The translations under genes and the position numbers were made by a program. From the NCBI RefSeq assembly GCF_902686445.1, contig NC_062222.1, positions 131,013,035-131,077,034 of the forward strand: a DNA stretch of 64,000 nucleotides, read 5' to 3'. Under the pieces are notes generated by a model that saw nothing but the letters and a program-made list of their open reading frames with translations, had not been told where the DNA came from and searched no databases. The number at the start of each line of letters is the position of its first letter. Position 1 is the stretch's first letter. Shown here in pieces: positions 33,260 to 45,128 of the stretch. This DNA is from Sciurus carolinensis. Its lineage: Eukaryota > Chordata > Mammalia > Rodentia > Sciuridae.

Positions 33260-33640
33260 TTTCCATTAACCATCCGCCTGACCTTGGGCCGGTTGACCTC
33301 CGCCAGGCAAGTCCTCCTGGCCTCTCTGCAGAAGGAGGAGTCTGCCCATGAGATCTGATTTCTCTCGCTGACATTCTGACATTTGCCATCTGAGAACAGC
33401 ACTGCTGCAGCCAGAGCCTCCCGCGCAGCAATGGAGGACACGTGCAGATGGCACCCGGCAGGGCCGCTCACTGACTCACAGTCTGGTGCTGCCAGCAAGG
33501 GACAACGGCAGTCCAGGCGTGGGGGCTGAGATCAGAGGGCAGAGAGGAGGCAGGAACGGAAGCTCACCGGGTGTCGGCACTCCTGGTCTCTGCAGCCCGC
33601 CTCGCCCCCGGGGCTCTTCCCGCATCACCCAGCTGGAGTC
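33260..33640. other. Small CpG-enriched pocket
   Basis: CpG dinucleotides are clearly denser here than in the rest of the window (for example around 33270-33300, 33420-33480 and 33590-33625, including gcccgcctcgcccccgggg). It is short and has no TATA box or open frame that would make it a promoter. A 142-codon minus-strand frame (33070-33498) overlaps two other minus-strand frames here; none has recognisable content. Confidence 0.5.
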
Positions 33641-34349
33641 CACGAACAAGGCTGTGGGCTAGGAGGGTGCACATTATTGTCTGTGTTTATGAAAGAGACC
33701 TACGTTCAGGCTTCTGCCTAGGATGAGAAAATGAGGACCGCAATCTAAGGGTAGCATGGTGACAAGTTAAAAATGTTCCGAGTCTTCAGTCCCTATTGAT
33801 GTTCATCGTCTCTCTGCTGGAACATTGACAATTCTGCACTCAGAGCTTCATACCTTTCCAGCCTTATTGTAAAAGGGGAATAACGCTGCTGCTGCTGATT
33901 CAAATGTTGGAGGGTAATTGTAAGACCCACATCATAGCAAAAGAGCAATCAGATTCCACCCCACGGACTTTAAAACCGTGGGATTAGTTTTGTTGAGTTT
34001 TTCTGTCACTTGAAACTGAAGTCCACCTACTCTTGCAAGCATGCTCACCAAGGGATGGCAGAATAATCTGCATAATCTGCCCAGCAGATGCCAATTCCTG
34101 ACTCCCTTTCATCTACCACATTCTGTGTGCCAAACCTCCTGCTCAGCAGACCCCTGTCACCCTCCTCCCCAAATCTATGCCCTTATCTTACAGGCTGTCA
34201 CAAACTTCAGCTTCACCAAGGACAGGGAGGGTGCTGACACTCCTAATTCAGACCCTTCCCCCTTCTCTGAATGCAGAGCTGGCTGGTCACCTGTATACCC
34301 GTCCAGTGGGTCAATATAACACCATCCACCTTGTCCTTGGCAAATCACA
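33641..34349. other. Unclassified stretch, nothing recognised
   Basis: Short frames on both strands overlap each other (34041-34319 plus, 34175-34408 minus). No repeat family recognised. Confidence 0.4.
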
Positions 34350-34445
34350 AGTGGAGAAAAGAACGTGGGTTTGGGAGGACTGCATCGAGGTTCCAGTTTT
34401 GCCACCAAGCAGCTGGGTCAGTTTGGTGAAGTCATTGTAGAAGCA
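34350..34445 (+). repeat. MIR fragment
   Basis: 'gaggttccagttttgccacc', 'aagcagctgggtcagtttgg', 'tgaagtcattgt' correspond to 'ggttcaaatcctggctctgccacttactagctgtgtgacctt'. Confidence 0.5.
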
Positions 34446-34719
34446 CAATTTCCTTGTATGAAAAGTTGAGAAAACTTTTGCTGTCCACCAACCCAAAACC
34501 CTGCAGATCTCTGAACACAAATAAGGAGAGTTTGCAGATTGCTTTATGATTCGTGTACTGCTGGAGAGAGAGTTCTTGCTCTTGATTAGTTATTTAAATA
34601 TTGTAATCAGGCTCCAGTTTTTACTGAAGTCTTGTCTGAAATCTTTCATCTGAAAGTAGCCTCTGACTGGATCAACTTTCATGGTACGTATTTAAGTCAG
34701 GAGAAGAAATTTCTCCTGA

Positions 34720-34830
34720 ATGCCCACTAAAAGCCCAGTGACGTATTCAATATTTTTGCATCGTTATTTCAATTTATTCCCGTACCAGCCTTCTGAGGAA
34801 AATGGTAGTGTCCCCTCTCAGGAGGTGAGC
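34720..34830 (-). repeat. Possible MIR fragment
   Basis: 'gtgacgtattcaatattttt' followed by 'ttatttcaatttattcccgt', 'accagccttctgaggaaaat' resembles the antisense MIR block with 'catttaatcctcacaacaaccctatgagg'. Confidence 0.4.
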
Positions 34831-35721
34831 AACTCTCTAGGGCTTCTGGTGTGAGCGGCGGCACTTACAGTGGAGCCAGGGACTGAGGGAAGAGGGAGAT
34901 CAGCTCCAGGCAGGTGGCAGTGGAGGGGCCTGGTGACCTGCATGGGGAGCTGAGTGTGTCTGGAGCCAGCAACACCTCTGCACATCCAGGAGGGTTCCCA
35001 CACTGGACCTGGTCACTGTGAGCCACTCATGAGGACAAAACTGAGTCTGAATGTGTGTGTATGGTCAGCCATCGAAAATGAACAGACAGAAATGTGGAGG
35101 CAGCGATGGAAGGCTGGGAATTGACATCTTTAAAATGGGCTGAAGAAGAGGGGAAATGGAGAAGATTAAGAAGAGGTGAGGGTCCAGGGGACTGTCATGA
35201 TAATGTACTCATGCACAGTTCAGAAGAGGAGTTTCAAGGAGGAGGAAACGTTCAACAATGCTGACAACTGCTTACTTTTTGTAATGCAAGGATTGAAAAG
35301 TGTCCAATGAATTTGGCAGATAGTTCTTTGTTAACCACAGGGAGGCCATTTTCAGGGGTTCACGCTGGTTGTGGGGGAGGAGGCATCACTGTAGTTTAAG
35401 GAATGACAGGGAGGGACAAGAGGATCACGCAGGGAGAGCAAGAGTTGACAACTCCGCGTGAGACTGAAGGCTGGTGAGTGGTAACTGAGAGCATGAAGAC
35501 TCCAGAGAGAAGCTGGGCATGCGTGGTGGTTGATAAAGCAACAGAAAACTGCAGGTGCTTATGGAGGAACAACAATCCCTTCAGGAAGCTGGGGCCCTGC
35601 TCCTCTTGCACAGCTCAGAGACACTGGAGAAATGTGTTCCCATCAGGCCCCAAAGCCAAAGCCAAAGGTAAACACAGGAGATGCAGCACACCCAGCAAGG
35701 TGAGGAAAATACTCCCCATGC
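34831..35721. other. Unclassified stretch, nothing recognised
   Basis: A 106-codon frame at 35478-35798 runs into the CA-rich tract and has no recognisable content; a minus-strand frame overlaps it. Confidence 0.4.
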
Positions 35722-36055
35722 TACACACACAACACACTCAGAACCATCAACAACTCACGTCACGTGCTCATCACACACACCGTGAACAACACACATAAAA
35801 TACCCTTGCAACACACATCACATGCACTCATCCACAAGACACACACAACACACATATACAACACAATTGAAAACCACGCACAACACACATAACACGCACA
35901 TCTCACCCTGTATGCCCAACACACACAACATATGTATCCATCACACCAACATATGCAATGCTACAGATGACACACAGAACACAGCACATGTGTGTATACA
36001 CAATGCAAGTATGTATTTGCACAGCATACACACACAAACACACACAAACATAGAA
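35722..36055 (+). repeat. Degenerate CA-rich tract (cacacaacac-type)
   Basis: About 330 bases in which variants of acacaacacac, acacaca and acatacaac recur with irregular spacing, far longer and more diverged than the window's simple CA microsatellites. A 78-codon frame (35822-36058) rich in T, H and N is a translation of this tract, not a gene. Confidence 0.8.
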
Positions 36056-39029
36056 TAGAGTTGTCTAGCAACACAACTCCGTGCACACTATGGTCCCAGT
36101 CAGTAGATCAGGAGGAAGGGAAGGGAAAGCTGTGTGCTGGTCCCTGAACGGGTGCAAGACTGAGTATTTAACCAGGCAGGCAGAGAGGAGGTGGGAGGGT
36201 GACCGAAGTGAGCGACCTTCCCCAGGCCCCGCAGATGCAAGAAACAGAGCTCAGGTGGGAATCCTGAGTGCGCTCTTGGACCTCCAGCCCAGGCAGAGTC
36301 AGAGAGTACAGCTCTTGTAAAAGGCAGAATAAGCTTCTTTTTGGCTGCAGTGAATGAGTGGCCTCTGTAACTCTCTCTCATCCATCTCAGCCACTCCTGG
36401 AAATGCTGAAGGCACAGAGAGGCCATTACACATCATGTGTAGTGACTACAGACTCTCATTTCTGGACAATAGAGGAAGGAGAGGCTTAGGGACAGGATAT
36501 GGGGTCAACCTGAGGCAGAAAGAGAAAGTTGCCCTTGGTGGGCAAGTTTCTTCTGAGACGGAAAGAAGGCCGTCCCACCATGACTAGTCCCAGAAAGAGT
36601 TCCTGGGTTTTTTCCTGAACAAAGTCTTTTATTATACAGGAGAACTCCTACCTAAATGTGGATATTCTCTGTTTTTAAAATTTTTTCTGGCCTCCAGTGT
36701 AAAGGGGGATATTATTCTTCTGTAATTTCTGTCTTCATCTCCCTTTTCACTCCTAGAGCAGAAAATTCTGGAAAATACTCCCTGGTTTTCAGAAATGATC
36801 TTCTGACTCCATGTCTTCCTGCTCTCCCTTTCTTTCCCAGGTCTCTTCTGACAGCACTAAGTAGCATGCTGGGCTGTCACAGGTTGTTCTGAAGTTGTGC
36901 AAAAGGAACTGGCACACAGAAAGAAAAAAAAAGATTTTCTTCTACCCTGCTTGAATTAGTCATTGTCTCCAGCAGAGATAGCCGTTTCTTCTCACTTTCC
37001 TGGTAAGCGTCTTTTATTTTCTTTTTCTCTTTTTTTTTTTTTCTAAAGATATTCTGATTTGAACCCAGTTTACATACCCAGAATCCCCAGAATGCCGAAA
37101 AAGATCTCTGCCAACAGACCCTCTTATCCTGCTCCTCCTGAGATGCTTTGTCATTCTCTGGATGCTAGGGACGCAAGTCTGTTTTTCTCTGGGTTTCTAC
37201 AGTCACAGCTCAATAATGCACCATGATAAGGTGTCCCAGCTGGCAAAAATGAAAAGCCAGAGCCCTCAGCTGTCAATGTGGGTGCTCTAGGCGACCTTTG
37301 CATGTTTTTCCTTGAGCTCAAAGAATTGGCCCAAAGTGGCATTGTGCCTGGGCCTGTTCCCATTTAGGACTATTGTGAAGACACCGTTATTAATAGAGCC
37401 ACTTTTCTCTCACAAAAGAGTGTCTCAATTTGATCAGTAAGTTCTTTAGTCAGTGAGGATAAAGGACACATCAGAGACATCAAGATACCATAGGCAGAGC
37501 CCTTACCGTATAGCTCAGTGTCTTCAAAGACAGGCAAATCACAATGATGATATGACATAAGATAAAGGTATACAGGGGCATATGGCTTTATCCCATTGTG
37601 TACCCTCTCTCCAGCACACAGCCTAAAACAGAGGTATGTGACAATTTTGTTGTTACTGTTTTTGTTTTAACCAATCAATGCGCTATAAGCAAAATAATCC
37701 CAATAATGACCCCTTCTCTCATTCTGTTACATTATCTTCTTTCCTTACTCCCTGTGTCTTCCTTCCACAACTCTTGAGGACCCTGGACATGAAACCTCGG
37801 GGAGATAGGTAGGGGTCGGGTAGCAATCACACAGGTCAAACACACATTCCAGCTCTGGGTCCCTCCCCAACCCCTGCAGCAAAGTCACTGGATCTCCTCC
37901 TGCTGCTCTCCCCATGTCCTCTGACTTTCTCTAGCAGGTTGTGGATGCTCACAGAAACATTGTTTGTGGTGGGTCTTACTGGTTTCTTGCTGCAGCACTG
38001 AGTGCTAACTTCTGTCCCCTCCTGAAAGCCCGGCTGGTTCCTGCTGTTTCTGCCCTTGCTGTCTTGGCTACTGGTAACAAAGACAAGCCTGGCTCACAAG
38101 TCCTCAAGATCAGTACTGACACTCTGTCCAGACACAGGCAGGTTGGTGCAGAGCTGGGACCTGATGGCTCCCACCGCCCGAGGGAAGGCATGACCACGGC
38201 GGTGTCACTGATAGAGTCCTTGTCCTCCTTGGTCAGTCACTTGTTCTTCCTGGAGAAGGGCAGACTTTCCTCACCTCTCCTCCGATCTTCCCCAAAGGAT
38301 GACTTCCCTCAGCACTTCTCCTAGGCTCCTTTGCTCAAGCACACAACTCCCACGGATGAATCCTTCATGCTGGGAAATTCTACCCAGGCAAAAACTCAGC
38401 CTGCATCTACAGATGTTAAGTGTTCCCAGGTTTCTTATGTCTGTTTAATTTTTATCAACTTTTTTAATGAAAATGTCATCACAAACTTGAGAAGGAAAAG
38501 GTGGAGAAAGGCCAGAGTGGAAGAAATCTCTTGGACCATAAGAGGTCCATAAGTTTCTTCCTCTCCTTACCCGAAAGTGTTCTAAATGTCTGACATTTTT
38601 GTATTTTTAGTAACTTTAAATCTTAAAGTTGATGGGCTGAAAAATGTAAGATACTGACTTGCCAACTGGCAAGAATGTAAAAACAAATAATAAACAGAAG
38701 AGTTACGTGCACAACTGCGATTCTGTGCGATTCGGGTGAGAACCGATGGGAGAATGAGGAGCTGAGGGCCCAGGGGAGGTTTCTGCCCAGGACACAGACG
38801 GAACAAGGCACAGGACATGTACTGTCTCTTGACTTTTCTTAGAGTCACTTCCTAAGATTTCTCGTTTCCTAAGATTGAAAATTCTTCCAGTAGACGGACA
38901 GTATTCTCTTTCTCTGATGGATCTGTTCATATTCCTTTGTGGGCTTTGCAATGGAGAGCTCCCAGTAATTGTCAATTGGTGACTGATAATCAAAGTAAGT
39001 GAGGAAACAAAATCATCTAGAAAAGTCCT
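36056..39029. other. Unclassified 3-kb stretch, no gene seen
   Basis: The largest part of the window without a recognised repeat. Frames of 108 (36100-36426, minus), 127 (37941-38324, plus) and 120 codons (38703-39065, minus) are each overlapped by frames on the opposite or same strand and show no domain. There is a 13-base T run near 37030-37042. Confidence 0.45.
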
Positions 39030-39135
39030 GGAGCAACAGACTACTGCCCCCGAGTCTGCAAGCAAATCTTTGTATGACCTTGAATAACCATTACCTCAGG
39101 GTTTCTTCTTCGGCAAAATAAGGATGATCTGATAA
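39030..39135 (+). repeat. MIR fragment
   Basis: 'gcaaatctttgtatgacctt', 'gaataaccattacctcaggg', 'tttcttcttcggcaaaataa', 'ggatgat' match the MIR core. Confidence 0.6.
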
Positions 39136-40092
39136 TCCCTAAGCTGTAGACTGGATCAACAGCTTCATAGGCCTATAATCATGACTTGGATCATGATTAA
39201 GGAGAAATTTAGAGGAGAGACTCGAGGACTTGATGACTTGCATACAGAAGCCATTTTAAGGATGAACAAGAACCTCAGTTTATCTTTAATTCAAAAAACA
39301 TTAGCACAGATGATGATCTTCATGCTGTCTCCCTCTAACTTGCAAGAAATATCTGAATCAACATGTTAAAACTTCATCTTCAAAGACCAAATCCAATGAC
39401 ACTGTATCAGTTCTCAATATAAAAAGGAGAAATAGACCCGATTCACATATAATTCACTGGCCCATTGACTAGAAACCAGTGGATTCATTTTTATCTCAGC
39501 CATAAAATCTCAATTCTATCTCAAACATGATATTTTCCCTTTCAATATAAGAGGCAATTTATTTTATTGTTACTTGAAACTAAAGAAATCCAATAAGCTG
39601 GCTTGGAGCCAAAGAAGACCATAATGACAAAATGATTGATCTTTTTATAATGCATTGCGTTGCTATCCTCAAATTGGAGAAATGCAATATCGAAGACACT
39701 CATTTATACCACCAACTGGTATTCATCTCTGTGATGGAATGTAATACTCCTTTGTATTTATTAAGTACCTGTCATCACTAGGAATACAAAGTAAATGGGC
39801 TTCGCTATTAATTCTGAGGCATGGTCAAATATTAGTTTTTTATATCCCATTGACGTGAAGAAACTATGGGGGTTTGAGGCAGAAATATCAACTCTATTGC
39901 ATGATGAGAAAAATAAAAGAGTTGTATCCAGGATTGATTGGTGGAAGTGAAAGTTAAGTTAGTAGACACTTTTCAACAGGAGTAAAAATATATTTTAAGT
40001 AATGGGAGTTCCCCAACAGTGGGGCCTAGCAAAGGGTGACAACCCTAGAGGTCTGGCTCTGAACAGGACACATTTCATGCCAGATTTCCATA

Positions 40093-40093
<1 letters not shown>
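39136..40093. other. Unclassified AT-rich stretch
   Basis: One 62-codon frame (39181-39369) with no recognisable content. Confidence 0.4.

Positions 40094-40140
<47 letters not shown>
40094..40140. repeat. (GT)n microsatellite
   Basis: About 22 GT units, directly upstream of a B1-dID SINE. Confidence 0.95.
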
Positions 40141-40141
<1 letters not shown>

Positions 40142-40148
40142 TTTGGGG

Positions 40149-40332
40149 GGTACTGGAATTGAATGCAGAGGCATTTAACCACTAAGCCACATCCCCATCC
40201 CTTTTTTATATTTTATTTAGAGATGGGGTCTCACTAAGTTGCTTAGTACCTTGCTAAGTTGCCTCACAGTCCTCCTGCCTCAGCCTCTCAAGCCTCTGGG
40301 ATTACCAGTGTGACCCACTGTGCCGGTCTCCT
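40149..40332 (-). repeat. B1-dID composite SINE
   Basis: Plus strand: 'gtactggaattgaatgcaga', 'ccactaagccacatccccat' (reversed ID part), then 'gagatggggtctcactaagt', 'ctcctgcctcagcctctcaa', 'gggattaccagtgtgaccca' (reversed B1 part). No clear target duplication. Confidence 0.85.
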
Positions 40333-40990
40333 TTTATACCATCTTGCTGATGCTTTATAACATACTTTGGAGACACGTCGTGTTACTCCATTACACAGAT
40401 ATAAAGACTCAGGACAGCTAAGCTCTTCTATTATTAGTGAAGTTACTGAGCTGCTATGTAATTGAGACAAGATTTGAAATGAATTTTGACAGATTTATTG
40501 TACCTCAGCTCACCTTCATGAAGTAGTGACTTGCTATCACCTAATGTACACAGAGAAAACATTTACATGTTCTTAAGGTCTTCCATCCAGTCTGGAACAG
40601 TCGCGGACGAAGCTGTGTGAGGTCTTCAGGAACATATCGCTCTCAAGTATTCTGCACTAACCCCATGGGGTAGGAGTGACCCTTGAGATTGACACAGGGT
40701 TTCATGAACTCTCAGCGTGAAAAAGCTTATCACGGAAGACTGCCTGGAGGAATGTGGGGACAGAACTTGATTTTTATGATGGAAAGGTGTTGAACATGAG
40801 CAAGAGCATGACAATGGTGTATATTGCAAGTGCTAAATAAATCTTGCTAATGATGACTGGTAACCGCCTTTGAGATTGCCTTTAGGGGAAACAAAGAAAC
40901 AAAAAAATCATTGTTTATGTTGTTTCTTGTGCTTCCGATAGCCTGTTTGTCTTATACTTCCCTACTAGTCAGAAAATAAAGCTTACCTGA
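40333..40990. other. Unclassified stretch, possibly with decayed MIR
   Basis: 40340-40490 faintly resembles antisense MIR ('ttacacagatataaagactc', 'agttactgagctgctatgta'). The rest is unrecognised. Confidence 0.35.
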
Positions 40991-41526
40991 ATTAGTCAGG
41001 GTTTCCCAGAGAAACAAACCAATTAGACAGACAGAGATAGTTAGTTAGAGAGAGAGACAGACAGACACGCAGAGATAAGATGAGTTAGATACAAGAGGAG
41101 ACTTCTTACAGGACTTGGCTCCCATGGTTGTGGAGACTGAGCAGACCCATGACATGCCTTCTGCAGGCAGGAGAACCCAGAAAGCTGGTGATGCGATTCA
41201 GTTTTGATAGCTGGGGTTGGGGTGGATGGACAGACCCTGGTATAAATCTCAGAATCAGACAGTCCATGAGTGAAGATTTCCAATGTCCAAAGGAAAAAGA
41301 TGTTCCAGCTCAAAAAGGAAGTGAATTCCCCCTTCCTCCGCTCTTTGTTCTATTTAACTCTCAAAGCATTGGATGAATCCCATTCACACCAGTGAGGGTG
41401 TGTCTGCTTTACCAGACTACTGATTCAAATGCCAATCTCTTCCTCAAATACACCCGGAAATAAGGTTTTACCAGCTATCTGGGCATCTCTGTCCCAGTCA
41501 TGTTGACATAGAAAATTAAATATCAC
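40991..41526 (-). repeat. MLT2-type (ERV-L) solo LTR
   Basis: Plus strand starts 'attagtcagggtttcccaga', 'gaaacaaaccaattagacag', passes a gacagacaga/gagagaga simple stretch (41024-41070), and ends 'ccagctatctgggcatctct', 'gtcccagtcatgttgacata', 'gaaaattaaatatcaca'. It is the most complete of the four copies. Frames at 41041-41313 and 41128-41376 lie within it. Confidence 0.8.
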
Positions 41527-42004
41527 AATATCTACTTAAATAATATCATAGTTTTCTAAATAATAGTAACTGACATGTAATCTAAATAATAAAGTCGAAA
41601 ACATGTACTTTTATAGTTCATAACTTACATAAATTAGGAACTATTCATCTGTCATATTAATGTACAATACTTTTATTTGGGTTTCCACTAAAACTTTGGT
41701 GTTCAGTTCTGAGCAAATAAACTCTGGTCTGGTTGGAACCAAACTTTGAGTGGCTCCCATTCTAAATTCAGGACAACTAGGGTTTGATGGAGTTTTGTGG
41801 TTACCTACCTTGAATCAGTATGTAATAAGTAACTGGACCCTGGTTTAGATGCATCTGAAAATAATCAGGTGGAGTTTATGGGTACAAAAAGTTCCTTTTC
41901 TCCCTTACAAACTAAGATCTTGAGAAAGTTACACTTTATATGCCAAAAGTTAAGTCCATGGGGCGCTAAGAACTGCTTTGTTTGTATATATTTCCTTTAT
42001 ACAT
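41527..42004. other. Unclassified AT-rich stretch
   Basis: Nothing recognised. Confidence 0.4.
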
Positions 42005-42216
42005 TGCTATAGTTTGAGTAAATGTGTCCCAAAGGTCCATGAGTAGAAGACTTGGTCCCCACCTGGGGGCACTCTGGAGGATAGTGAACTTTTGGCAGGT
42101 GGGCCCCACAGCGATGCAGTCACCAAGACAGTGAGCCAGGACGAATAAAATGAACCTTTTGTCCTCAGAAGTTGTTCATATCAGTTATTTACTTACAGTG
42201 ATAAAAAGTTAACACA
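42005..42216 (+). repeat. Rodent-type MaLR LTR (MST/MT/ORR1-like), internally deleted
   Basis: Starts 'tgctatagtttgagtaaatg', 'tgtcccaaaggtccatgag', 'acttggtccccacctggggg', and ends 'atcagttatttacttacagt', 'gataaaaagttaacaca'. About 150 bp shorter than the related copy at 21.9 kb, missing its middle. Confidence 0.75.
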
Positions 42217-43539
42217 CATCCATGCTAAAATAGTCTAATTTTTAAATAAAGTGTGAGACATTAACAACAAAACCTAATAATAACATAGAACAATTATAAT
42301 AAAATAGGATAGTGAGAGTCATGTGAGTGTGTTCTATCCTCTCTCTCTCTCTCCCCTCTCTTTCTTGCTCCAAATTTTCACCTAAAGGAAGCTCATTATG
42401 GTTTCATTTTAACATATCTGAATTGCCAGCTTCACCACTCTTGTGCTTTGGGGTCGTTATTGGGTAAAGTATGGGTGGTTTGGACAGAAACACTCCACCA
42501 CCACAATAGAGGATCTGATAACCTAGACACTACTGAGAGGAGGATGGGTGGGTAGCACATACAGATGGACGCGCTGGACAAAGGGATGATTCACATCCAC
42601 AGTCAGGCAGAGCAGGACAGCACGAGATTTGATCATGCTTCTCATACAGTTTAAAACTTATGAATTACTTTTCTCCAGAACTTTCCATTTAATATGTTAA
42701 GAACATGGTTGAACATGCTTAACATGGATAATGAAAATGCAGATGAGGGTGATGACCATGCTGCTAAAACGCGGAGGCTGATTTCCTCCAGCAGAACAGG
42801 TTCCAAGAGATCACAGTTGAGGAAGCTACTGAGGTCGCTCAGAACAAGAACATCATGACTGGAGAATCTTGTTAACACACATTCGCACACAGGCAAACTT
42901 CATGCATAGCAGGCTCATAAGGTGTTTGATAAAAAGTGCTGATATCAAGACACTTAAGCAATCCTTGATAGCACCATGCTTGATTGGAAAATAAAATATG
43001 GTGTACCCTTGTGGGCACGCTGTGCTGACTTCACAGAATTGTGGTACTTGGAAGACCAGGGAGACTTTCAGCTCAGTGATGGGTACATCTCCTGAGGGTT
43101 AGAGTTCAAGTTCAGTTCAGGTAATGACTTAGCTGCTTTTTTGCTCCCTGAAGCTTAACAGAGTCTGAAGGAGGATAAAGGGGGTTGAAAAAGAGAATTG
43201 CTTTGAGCAGCCTATTGTGAATGCACAAATCAGAAAGTCAGAATCTCAGCTAAGAGGTGACACACAGGGAGTGCCTGGGGACCAGTTCTTGGCTGCAGCA
43301 AGTGAAAATGGAAAGAAAGAGGTGTCTGCTCTCTTGTTCTTCATTCTAAGTCCCTGAATGAAGTTAAAAAGTTGAAGGTCATGTGAAACAGTTCACTTTG
43401 ATCCCATTTGAAATGCAGCTAGAATTGTGCTCCATCATGTCTGCCTGTGCAGGGTCTTATCAGTGTTTTCGTAATACACTGACCTTTAATCCTATATTAT
43501 AGAACAACTCAGCAAATATATTCCAGAGCCTGCCATGTA
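42217..43539. other. Unclassified stretch with a short (CT)n
   Basis: A CT run lies at 42339-42353. An 81-codon minus-strand frame (42651-42896) has no recognisable content. Confidence 0.4.
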
Positions 43540-43765
43540 CCATGCAGGGTTTAGTTGCTGTGTTTTAGAGTCAAGTTATCTAGGTTCAAACCCTGACCCT
43601 ACTACCTATTTCCTGACTGTAGACAGGTTATTTAACCTCCCTGTCTTCAGACATTCTTTGGTAAAGTGGAGATAACAACATACCTGCCTCGTGGGGTTGT
43701 TGAGAGGGTTAATGGAGTGACTATATGTACAGTCATATGGCAAGAATAGTACCTGCCACGTAATC
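43540..43765 (+). repeat. MIR element, nearly full length
   Basis: 'gagtcaagttatctaggttc', 'aaaccctgaccctactacct', 'tgtagacaggttatttaacc', 'tccctgtcttcagacattct', 'tggtaaagtggagataacaa', 'catacctgcctcgtggggtt', 'gttgagagggttaatggagt' is the best-preserved MIR in the window. Confidence 0.85.
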
Positions 43766-44060
43766 AGGGCAACATTCGTGAGGAAAGAAGACGCTGATCA
43801 AATAATCGCCAAGAGAATGCATAATTACAACTGTGATCTCCAGCATGAAAGAAAGTCAGATGAGGCTACGAAAGCACCTATCAGGGAGACCTGGATTAAT
43901 TTATCAAAGCAAGAACCAAAGAAATCTCCCAAAAAGCAATGGCACTGGAGATGAGAAATCGAGTTTGAGTAAGAGTTTACTGAGAGCAAAGGAAAAATTG
44001 GGGTGAAAATTCCAGATTGATTCACAATAATCTATCTTCACTAGACTGGTGGTTGCTAAA
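43766..44060. other. Unclassified stretch
   Basis: Two overlapping minus-strand frames with no recognisable content. Confidence 0.4.
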
Positions 44061-44905
44061 CTTTTTTTTTTTTTTTTTAAGGTCAGAACATAAATACTTT
44101 GTACTCTGTGATTATAAGGTGCGCTGTCCACAGCCCAGCAGTGCTAGGGCACTGGGTTATGTTGCTGAGAAACCAAAGCACACACAAGAAGTGGAATGTC
44201 AGGCAAGGTTTATTGAAAAATGCTTATAGGATGATCTAGTGGTGATGAGAGGGACAGGCGTCACATGGGGAAGTCCAGAGGCAAGGGGCTCAACAGGTGC
44301 ACCTCTCTTTCCTATGGCTTCTCTGGTACCTCACTAGAAAGAGCACCTCCATACCGCCGGACACTGTCCAGTGGTGCCAACTGGACCAGCACTTCCGTCA
44401 CTAGAGTTCTGTTCCAAATTAGTTCTTATGGGGTTGGGAGTGTACAGGGTAAGTGACTACTGAAGCAGTGGCATCGTGGTTTTAGTTTGCTTTGTCCCAT
44501 TATGTGACCAGCATCCCAAGGACTTGGCTTGTTTGCAAGAAAGTGAGCGCACGCAGACAGCATTAACTTGCCCTCATTCCCAGCATAGGTAACAGAAAAC
44601 AGTGTCCGACGAGAGAATATTTACCTGGATATTCCAGCCCAGACCTCTTCTCATTGTTCCCTTCACTTGGACAGGTTCTTGGGAATGGTACTTCAAGGAC
44701 ATGGTGTTGTACCGTCTGATTTTTCCTCCAAGGATGACACAGAAGGTCTCTGCCTCAGTTGCTCCACTCTCCTGCTGCGATGCAGAGTGAACACAGGCCA
44801 CATGGACTGTCGAGCCCTGCACTGCCGCAGAAGATCTCTCAGGTCTCTCCCTTCTTAGTCCCTTTTGTATCCTAGTGCCGACACTGAGATGGCACTCACA
44901 AGTAC
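44061..44905 (-). other. Transcript-like minus-strand segment: poly(A) relic, AATAAA and exon-like open stretch
   Basis: An 18-base T run (44061-44079) is an A tail when read on the minus strand. A polyadenylation signal (caataaacct, near 44208-44217) lies about 130 bp upstream of it. Further upstream, 44635-44905 is open in one frame for 89 codons. It is preceded by a pyrimidine-rich tract ending in cag (acceptor-like, 44906-44908) and followed by cag/gtaaat (donor-like). I recognise no protein family in it. It may be a retrotransposed transcript, an LTR of unknown family, or chance. Splice-like signals would be unexpected in a processed copy, so the parts may be unrelated. No target duplication found. 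Confidence 0.3.
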
Positions 44906-45128
44906 CTGGGAAGGAATAAAAGAGGAAATCGGCACTTCAGTAAGCATCGGGATAGCACAATGATCCTAGGAATCCACTAGGGCTTGGAGGGACCAGCACG
45001 CACCACAAATCAAACTTCTATTGGAGAAGCCTGTCTGCTAACCACCTGCAGTGCTCGTTCTAACAGCTAATACTGTTGTCTCTACTTTCAGCATAGCATT
45101 CAGCTCAGTAAAGTCATCCCAGAATTCC

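Noticed and set aside
33070..33498. 142-codon minus-strand frame
   Set aside because: Two other minus-strand frames overlap it in a G+C-richer patch where stops are rare; no domain seen.
35822..36058. 78-codon T/H/N-rich frame
   Set aside because: Translation of the degenerate CA-rich tract.
35700..36060. CRISPR-like or satellite array
   Set aside because: No constant repeat with unique spacers; it is low-complexity CA-rich DNA in a mammalian genome.
37941..38324. 127-codon plus-strand frame with a hydrophobic start
   Set aside because: The N-terminal part reads loosely like a signal peptide, but a minus-strand frame covers it, there is no family resemblance and no gene context.
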